The translations under genes were made by a program, and so were the position numbers. Source: Mrakia gelida (taxonomy: Eukaryota > Basidiomycota > Tremellomycetes > Cystofilobasidiales > Mrakiaceae). From it: a stretch of DNA of 64,000 nucleotides. Positions 57,172 to 64,000 of the stretch are shown in pieces. The stretch is from assembly GCA_024345305.1 (NCBI GenBank), contig BRON01000010.1, forward strand, positions 496,001 through 560,000. Direction: 5' to 3'. Within the stretch, counting starts at the first letter, position 1. The number at the start of each line of letters is the position of its first letter. A model generated the notes under the pieces. That model searched no databases. It worked only from the letters and a program-made list of their open reading frames with translations, and had not been told where the DNA came from.

Positions 57172-58777
57172 CTACTCCGAGTACAACTCCACCTTCTTCC
57201 CCTCCCAACTCAGTCCATCCTCCAAATCCCCCCTCGCCTCCTTCCCAACAACCCTCAACTCCCTCCCCGTCATCCTCCTCACCCTCCTCCCCCGATCCTC
57301 CAAATCCTTCTCGCCATCACTCCCAGCATCCTCCCCGTACGCCTCAGCCCTCAAGTGCGTACTCAGCAGAACCATCTGCGTGCTGAACAACGCCTTCCCA
57401 GCCGCTTTCGCGAGCGCTTTGTCGCCTGATTTGGGCTCGAAATGGGCGAGGGTGAGGGCGGAGAAGAGGTCGCCGACGCCGGAGAAATAGCCTGGGATGA
57501 GGGGAAAGGAGAAGAGGGTTGTGTTGAGTGGCAAGGAGGGGGTGTAGGAGGAGGCGACGGAGGTGAGGGTTGGGTAGGACTCGATGGGGAGGGAGGAAAG
57601 GGAGGTTGCTAGACGGTCGAGGTAAGGGAAAGGTGGGGAGGGTAGGGAGGGGTTGGTTGGTGATGGTGGGAGGGTGAAGGAGGTGATGATGATGTGTGGG
57701 ATGGAGTAGGTTTCGTGGAGGAAGAGGAGGAGCGCTCGAAGGGTTTCGAGAGAGGTGATTTTCATGTTGGCGAGGGTTCTGGGAGCGATCGAGGAGGGGA
57801 GGACAGAAACGTTCAGATGACTCGTTCGACGAGAGAAGAATGAGGGAGCGAAACAAGGCAGAGATGAGACGAGACGACTCACTCAGCCTCGAACTGGTTG
57901 GGAGTGATGATCGTCGCGAGAGGGAGGAGCGAACGATAGATAGGGATGACCGATTCGGCAACGTAAAGGGTGCCGTGGTCTCCCAGAACAGCTAGGAGGG
58001 TGAGACAGAGGTGGTCAGCTTCGGGCGTCGAGCTCGACGAGAGGAAACGAAGAAGGAAAGCGAGCTCACGATCCAAAACGTAGACGAGCTCTTGACCGTG
58101 AGCTTCCCTCTCCGTCTTGAGCTCCTTTGCCAGATCTCCAACCACAGTCACCGCCTCAGCTCCTGGGATGTATCCTGATGATGCGAGATAAATTGTATGG
58201 GACGAGAAGGTGAGCTCAAAGTGGCGACGGTCGGCCGGCGAGGGCTGAACGAAAGGGAGGGAGGGAGGAGGGAAGGAGGAACGAACCCGTCAAGAGTCGA
58301 GCTCCTTTTAACAGACCGTTCGAGCGAAGACCCGAGAAGATAGATATCAGGTCTGCGGCACTAGTTTTGGTTCCAGATGTGTGTCCGTATCCTGGAAAGA
58401 GCGCCCAAGAATGAAGCGAGAGGAGGTCGAGTCAGTCAGCTCGAACGAACGAACCCAAAAAGATAACGAGTCAAAACGGACCTGTGTGGTTGCTGAACTG
58501 AACCGTGTTCACAGCGTCGACGTCCCAGCCTAGAAGTTGGAGGGGAAAGGTGGCGGCCTTGTTGCCTAGATGGAGAAGCGAGAAGGAGGTCGGGGTGAGC
58601 TCGAGAAGAGAAGAGAGCGGGACGAAGGGAAGAAGGGGGAGGAAAGAGAGAAAGCTCACCGACGTAGCCTGAGCAAACATGCGACTGAATCGACAGCACC
58701 CGCCGAGGCTCGATGGGTCCAGTCTTGACGCTGAACGACGAGGCTTGACCGTTGACTGAGAGAGGAGGAACAGACAT
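57172..58777 (-). CDS. BUD16: Pyridoxal kinase (BUD16/PDXK type)
   Basis: Ribokinase-fold cytosolic enzyme that phosphorylates pyridoxal, pyridoxine and pyridoxamine in the vitamin B6 salvage pathway. It starts [20 protein letters not shown] (58777; an in-frame Met 25 codons upstream is possible). Motifs: [111 protein letters not shown], then IIITSF and the anion-hole block [19 protein letters not shown] with the catalytic Asp of GVGD. Between [20 protein letters not shown] and this block sits a Pro/Ser-rich stretch. The length, around 400 residues, is longer than the usual 310 because of that insert and the acidic C-terminal tail ([12 protein letters not shown]). Stop TAG/TGA-type codon at 57172-57174. 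Confidence 0.94.
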
Positions 58778-58962
58778 CTGGAGCTGAAGGTAAGGGTCGA
58801 GGTTGAGGAAACGAAGGCATTTGGAATCCGTCGACGGCTCTCGCCGAGTCAAGGCATTTGTTTTTATTTCGCGAGGAATTCATGTAGAGAGATGGTAGAC
58901 TAGACTAGGAGATGAGAGGGTATCGTTGAAGCATGAGTTTGGGACAAGAGTATAGATAACGC

Positions 58963-59428
58963 TCAGTATCGAGCGGTTCGGTTCTTCCTCCTGCCTCCCA
59001 AGTGGAAGAAGCGACGAACTCGCGTAGAGAATCGCTCTTTCGGGGCGCGTACTCCCTGCACGGCAAAGACGAGAGAAGTTGGAAGTCAGAATCGATCAAA
59101 AAGAGAAGAGAAGGACTCAAGGAAAGAGAGGAAGAGAAAGAGGAAAGTGGACGCGACGCGGTTGACTCACCATCGCGTGAAGCTGATGTTTGGCGTCCTT
59201 TCTTCCCGCCGAAGTCACGTTAGGGTTGTCGATGGCAGCTGGAAATGAAAAGAAGCGGGTCGATGGTCAGGCCTGGGATGTGAGAGCACAAGCAGACCGA
59301 GAACGCGACAAACCTTTCAATCCTCCCGCTCGTCCAGCGCGGGAGGGTCCTCGCGAGAACAACCCTCCGTGATGATGAGAGTGAGAGGTAGCGGTGGTGT
59401 GGTGAGAGCGTTTTGAGGATCCGAACAT
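58963..59428 (-). CDS. Small basic protein, fungal CON-6-like
   Basis: Three exons give 91 residues. Exon 1 (from 59428) reads MFGSSKRSHHTTATSHSHHH then GLFSRGPSRAGRAGGLK; exon 2 gives AAIDNPNVTSAGRKDAKHQL-HAM; exon 3, in phase, gives GVRAPKERFSTRVRRFFHLG and ends RTARY with TGA at 58963-58965. The GLKAA-x-NPN-x-GRK-x-AKH core is the short motif seen in small fungal proteins related to conidiation protein CON-6, some of which are stress-induced. Function is unknown. An alternative frame through exon 3 (starting EYAPRKSDSLREF) is also open for some 50 codons, but does not continue from exon 2 in phase. The protein is strongly basic and His-rich at the N-terminus. Confidence 0.75.
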
Positions 59429-60590
59429 GTTTGTAGGGTGGTTGAAGTGGTGAAGGGGAGACAGGGGTTGGTTGGGGTGAGTTTAGATGAAGTCGAGGGT
59501 TCGAGAGTTAGTGATGGATGTGGTTGGGGGGAAAGAAGAGCCAGCAGACGAACCGCTCTCATAGCAGAGGGAGGGAGAGGGGAAACGACCTCATCGATGA
59601 CGGAGGGAAGAGAGGATCGGAGAAAAGCTGAACAACGCGTCAGAAGCGAAGACGCGAGGAGGTTTTGGGTCGAGCCAGGGGCAAACTCTCGTTTCATGAT
59701 GGAAAGTCTGGGCGTCACTTTGCAGGAGAGAACAACTTGCAGGGGCTCTCTGTGACGCAAGATAACGGAAAGCGTTGGGGAAGGAAGGGTCAAGAGAGTC
59801 GAGAGAGTTCGGACGCGAGGAGGACGACGCGAACGGCGAGAGGAAGATCTCTCTCTCCAGCATCTCCCGACGAAGATGGCTAGCCTTCAGCCTGTTCTGG
59901 TGAACAGATGAGCTGTACCTACCCAGCGTCGACTACGAAGGAAGGGGGCGAGGGACGACGAGGCAGCGAAGTCGTCGGTCTGTCCGAAAGCCTTTGTCTT
60001 CTTCCTCCTGCCCCCTCGAGGCTCAAAACCAGCTAAACAAGAGATGAGGATGTACAAGCTTGTGTAGGCTCTACAAAATGTCTTCCAAAGGTGCAGGAGG
60101 TTGGTGGACGAGACGAAGAGGAGGGTTGGAGCTCGTCTCGATCGATGAGACCCTCGTTTTCGCTGCCTGTCAGCTTCAAAACTGAGCTGCTGAGACGATT
60201 TTTGGAACTGCGAGGGAAGAGTCGGAAGCACACCTCGATATAGAGTGTGGTGGTTGGGAGCGAAAGTGTGAAAAGAACACGAAAAAAAGGCGAGGACCTC
60301 GGACGGTTGCCTCGCTCTCCTCCCTTTCCCCAACCTCTCACCTCCGACCTCCCTCGATCCCTGATCTTCTTCTTCCTTCCCTCCCTTCTCTCAGGAGCTT
60401 CCTCTAGCAACTCTTTTCCCTTCCCTCCCTTACTCTCCTACCCTCCTCGTCGTCCTCCTCGGTCCTTCTCCCTCTCGCTCTCCTCGCTCGGTTGCTGGTG
60501 CGACCTTCCCTTCCTTCCCTTCCCTCCTCACCTTTCGTTGGTCATCGAACCTCTTTCGCCTCCTCCCTCGCTCCCTCCTCGCCTTGCACG
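59429..60590. promoter_or_regulatory. 1.16-kb divergent intergenic region
   Basis: Shared upstream region of the small basic protein (-) and the AGC kinase (+). The last 280 bp before the kinase ATG are strongly C/T-rich on the plus strand with repeated CCTTCC and CTCCCT blocks. Minus-strand open frames here have no family resemblance. An in-frame upstream Met for the kinase at 60492 is possible. Confidence 0.45.
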
Positions 60591-63500
60591 ATGCAGACCG
60601 CTACCTCCCCCAAGAACCCTTCCTCCTCGTCTACGAAATGGACCAAGATCTTCTCCAAGTTCCCTACTTCTTCCACGTCTAGCTTGAAGGGAACGAGGTC
60701 AGCATCATCGACCTCAACGAATTCCGCCCTTCCTCCCTCCTTCTCGCCCTCGGCTTCCTCCTCCCAAAACGACTCCCCTCAGCAAAACGGAAGCTCAGAC
60801 TGGGACGATACCCTTCAACCCGTAACTCCCTCCTCGAACGGAAGCGTCCCAGTCCTCCCTCGTTTGCGAGCAGCCAGCGGAAGCTCAGGTCTAGGGATAG
60901 GCGCAGTGGGAGGAGGAGGAGGGCTGTTGGGCTCGTCGTCGTCGATGCTCTACACCGAGGAACCCGAGGGACTCTCGTTCGATGGAGGACGAGGACCAAG
61001 CACGGCTTCAGACGGAGGAAGGTTCTCGTCGCCTCTACGGTCAGGAGGAGGAGGCACGCCTCAGACTTCGACAGAAGACGCTGGATCAGAAACCACAAGT
61101 CAGCACGTCGTGCACGGATCGCCTGGAAGCTCGTCACGTTCGTCAAGGCAAACTACGAGCAAGTCCTCGTTCAGGAGTGACAAGTACAAGGGGCTGGGAG
61201 GCAGGACTGGGTCGACGACGGCAGCAGCGGTGGGAGGGCTCAGGTCCTTAGGGGTGGGAGCTGGAGGAAGAGGATCTCAACCTGGAAGCTCGCAGATCAG
61301 ACTCGTCTCAACACCATCTCCCTCGCATCTTACCTCCTCCTCATCACAATCCCATCAAGCCGAATCCTCAGACTCCAACTCCCCAACTCCTCAGAACCCT
61401 CCCCAACCTCACGGCGGCGCCGGAGGAGCAGCGACGAGATGGCTCCGACGAGTCGCTTCAGCACCCAACACCAAGCTCTTCGGTCTCTCCTCCTCCTCCA
61501 ACATCCCTCCCTCTCCTACCTCGTCCACAACTCCTCGGATCCCGTCAGGCTCGACCACCAAAAATGGCTTCCTCTCCCCATCTCTCACCTCCGACTTCCC
61601 CTCCTCTCCAAAAGCCAACGGCGCTCCTCCCCTTCCCGTCCCTGGAGTCATCCCAGCAGGAGGTTCGATGTCGCTTTCGAGTGATGGATCTTCCTCAGGA
61701 CTCCCTTCGTCGAACGGGTTCAGCGGGAAGGGCAGTTTCTTCGGAGGAGGGAGTAGCAGCAAGGCGAAGGCGGCAGCTGGTCAGAAGAACCTCGGGATCT
61801 CGTCTGCAGCAACGACGAACGGAGGATTGGATGGTCCTGGGAAGGCTACCTTCAGGAGGACGTACAGCTCGAACTCGATCAAGCTGAGATCTGTGAGTTT
61901 GACACGACCTCTCTCGATTCGGAGGGAGAGCGACGACGGCGCGCTGACTTCGGTCTCTTTCTCCCTCCCCTTTCCAGGTCGAGGTTGGACCGAGTTCGTT
62001 CCAGAAGGTCAAGCTTCTCGGGAAGGGAGATGTTGGGAAGGTCTACCTGGTGCGGGAGAAGAAGACGGACAAGCTCTTCGCGATGAAAGGTCGGTCCCGC
62101 GTCGGCCCTTCTTCTCGGTCTTTTTCATTCGAGCTGACTCCTCTCTCCCTTCTCATATCGCAGTCCTCTCGAAGAAGGAGATGATCAAACGGAACAAGAT
62201 CAAGAGAGCACTGGCTGAGCAGGTGAGAATCTTCTGCCTCGTCCCGTCGTGCCGAGATCCTTCTGACTCCTTCGCCTTTCTTATCGTCTCCAGGAAATCC
62301 TCGCGACGTCGAATCACCCCTTCATCGTCACGCTCTTCCATTCGTTCCAGTCGGAGGACCACCTGTTCTTTTGCATGGAGGTTCGTCTCATCTCTCTAAC
62401 CCTCTTTTCTCGAAGATCAAGCCCCTAATGAAGCTCGTTCCTTCTCTCAGTACTGCATGGGAGGCGAGTTCTTCCGAGCTCTTCAAACTCGTCCAGGGAA
62501 ATGCCTACCAGAAGAGGACGCTCGATTCTACGCCGCCGAGGTCATCGCCGCTCTCGAGTACCTGCATCTGATGGGTTTCATCTACAGGGATCTCAAGCCT
62601 GAGAGTGAGTCCTCGTTCTGCCCCAGTCGAGTCGAATCGTCGTCGCGTCGAACGCAGAGCTGACTTCTTCCTCCTCTTTTCCGCAGACATCTTACTTCAT
62701 CAATCCGGTCACATCATGCTTTCGGACTTCGATCTTTCCAAGCAGTCGGGAGAGCCTGGAGGAGCTCCAGCTCTGATACGGACAAGCGCGTCGACAGGAG
62801 TCCGTCCTCGTACCCTCTCTTCGTCGTCTCGTCTCTTCTCTGTCTGACCTTCTTTCTCGTTCGTTCATGCAGATGCCCATCGTCGACACTCGCTCGTGTA
62901 TCGCTGACTTCCGGACTAACTCGTTCGTTGGAACTGAAGGTTCGTCTTCTTCGTCTCGTTGCCTCTCCCGTCTTCAACGACTTGATTCTGACGCGCGGCC
63001 GCGACGCTTCCCCTCCCTCAGAGTACATCGCTCCCGAGGTCATCAAGGGAACTGGTCACACCTCGGCTGTAGATTGGTGGACGCTCGGTATCCTGGTTTA
63101 CGAGATGATCGTGAGTTCGAGCTCAGCATTCTTCGTCGAAGCGAAGACTCGAACCTGACTTCGTTTCCTTCGTTCAGTTCGCCACCACACCCTTCAAGGG
63201 ACCCAATCGAAACGGAACCTTCGCCAACGTACTCAAGCACGACGTTACCTTCCCTGATTCCCCCGCTGTCTCCAAGTACGTCCTCTCTCGATCGAAGTCG
63301 CGTCCGCCTCGAGCCTCGTTTCTAACGTCGTCTCTCGTCTTCGTTTACTTCGCTTGTCCAGCAACTGCAAGTCCTGCATCCGGAAGTTACTCTGCAAGGA
63401 GGAGATTCGTCGGCTGGGATCTCAGTCTGGTGCCTCGGAGGTCAAGCAACACAAGTGGTTCCTTCCAATCAACTGGGGTCTGCTGAGGAATGAACGACCA

Positions 63501-63912
63501 CCCGTGAGTCTTTCTCTCCTCCTCGCTCGCTCCTTCCAACCCGTCCTGACTCTCGACTCCCTTTTCAGATCGTCCCTGCTACCTCCAACGGCGTCGACGC
63601 AGTCAACTTCCGTCACCTTCGCGACTCCAAGTCTCTCGACTTCGAGGACGGACCCGTCTCTTCGGTTCGTCGTCTTTTCCTTCCCGTTCCCGCTCGTTCT
63701 CTCCCTCTCCTTGCCCACACTGACTTCCCTCGCTTCATCTGCACCCTCATCTCCCACAGTCCCAGCTCATCCGAGGCGTAGCAGGTCAACCTTCCTCCCC
63801 TGGAACGCCAGGCTTCTCGACACCCAAGGAACTCGGCTCCCCAGCCGAGGCGGAACACAACCCCTTCGGAGAGTTCACTAGCGTCACCAAGGATTACGGG
63901 GAGAGCTACTAG
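60591..63912 (+). CDS. FPK1: AGC-type Ser/Thr kinase, NRC-2/FPK1 family
   Basis: Kinase related to Neurospora NRC-2 and yeast Fpk1, which phosphorylates phospholipid flippases at the plasma membrane and Golgi. It starts [20 protein letters not shown] (60591). About 430 residues of Ser/Gly-rich disordered sequence in one long exon precede the kinase domain: [20 protein letters not shown] (Gly loop), [20 protein letters not shown] (Lys), [35 protein letters not shown], the catalytic [23 protein letters not shown] (DFD in place of DFG, typical of this family), [20 protein letters not shown] and [15 protein letters not shown]. An insert follows DFDLS (about 40 residues). After the domain come [20 protein letters not shown] and a C-terminal tail with NPFGEF. 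Short introns interrupt the kinase part only. Stop TAG at 63910-63912. Confidence 0.94.
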
Positions 63913-64000
63913 TCTCGGGTCGTCGACAAACGGAGGGAAGGATGGCTTCGGGGTTTGGGTTTGGCGACGAGTGAGGGAGCGAGGGTTCGTTTCGCTCCGT

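Noticed and set aside
59887..60333. Minus-strand open frame of about 150 codons in the kinase promoter
   Set aside because: Composition is unlike the coding exons here, there is no family resemblance and no splice-compatible continuation.
1..64000. GACGCGTC sites as MBF (MCB) cell-cycle promoter elements
   Set aside because: Most copies are in introns of housekeeping genes rather than in 5' flanks, so I report the enrichment itself and do not annotate them as MBF sites.
1..64000. Mobile elements, CRISPR arrays, viral remnants
   Set aside because: I saw no reverse transcriptase, integrase or transposase motifs, no long terminal or inverted terminal repeats, and no spaced direct repeats.

Overview
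The window is nuclear DNA of a fungus, most probably a red-yeast basidiomycete (Pucciniomycotina, Microbotryomycetes such as Rhodotorula or a relative). The evidence is indirect: protein-coding genes of clearly fungal families, a moderately high G+C content, densely packed genes cut by very many short introns (mostly 50-110 nt), GTGAGT/GTAAGT/GTACGT donors, and a CTGAC or CTCAC branch-like motif shortly before a C/T-rich acceptor. I find 23 protein-coding loci. I see no tRNA, rRNA, CRISPR array, transposon or insertion sequence.

Layout. 1-3010: 3' half of an ABCC-type ABC transporter. 3235-4978 (-): COQ2. 5216-8162 (-): PPIL2/CYP60 U-box cyclophilin, divergent from 8488-13091 (+): EDEM/Mnl1 mannosidase with a PA domain. 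13221-14720 (-): VPS60/CHMP5. 14906-17071 (-): mitochondrial membrane-anchored helical-repeat protein, divergent from 17722-19943 (+): alpha/beta hydrolase. 20382-22127 (+): SYLF-domain protein. 22263-24754 (-): TRM5. 24946-30263 (-): TRAPPC11. 30431-31461 (+): F-box-like protein A. 31831-34943 (-): MFS drug:H+ antiporter. 35958-37675 (-): CNOT9/CAF40. 38259-39577 (+): unknown. 40250-43288 (+): BCS1-like AAA protein. 43735-44770 (-): F-box-like protein B, an inverted paralogue of A. 44963-45488 (+): candidate mitochondrial ribosomal protein mL53. 46024-49569 (+): PMT4. 50023-52141 (+): AP-3 mu. 53107-56706 (+): large Ser-rich disordered protein. 57172-58777 (-): pyridoxal kinase. 58963-59428 (-): small basic protein. 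60591-63912 (+): NRC-2/FPK1-type AGC kinase.

The genes are mostly core eukaryotic functions (secretory quality control and trafficking, mitochondria, RNA processing, signalling). Several concern the secretory and endosomal system (EDEM, PMT4, TRAPPC11, AP-3 mu, VPS60, flippase-type kinase), but nothing indicates a co-regulated cluster. The accessory-looking parts are the F-box pair, the unknown Ser-rich and Ala/Ser-rich proteins and the degenerate BCS1-like protein.

The observations I consider most worth checking are: the inverted F-box pair with a conserved intron immediately after the stop codon and a 2-nt deletion in copy B; a palindrome, GACGCGTC, found 26 times by eye and almost always in non-coding sequence; a series of micro-exons (9 and 12 nt back to back in the EDEM gene, 13 nt in PPIL2, 16 nt in the mitochondrial protein); and substitutions at ATPase motifs in the BCS1-like protein and the ABC transporter. 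Gene boundaries are from conceptual splicing by eye and protein-family recognition; individual splice sites may be off by small amounts.
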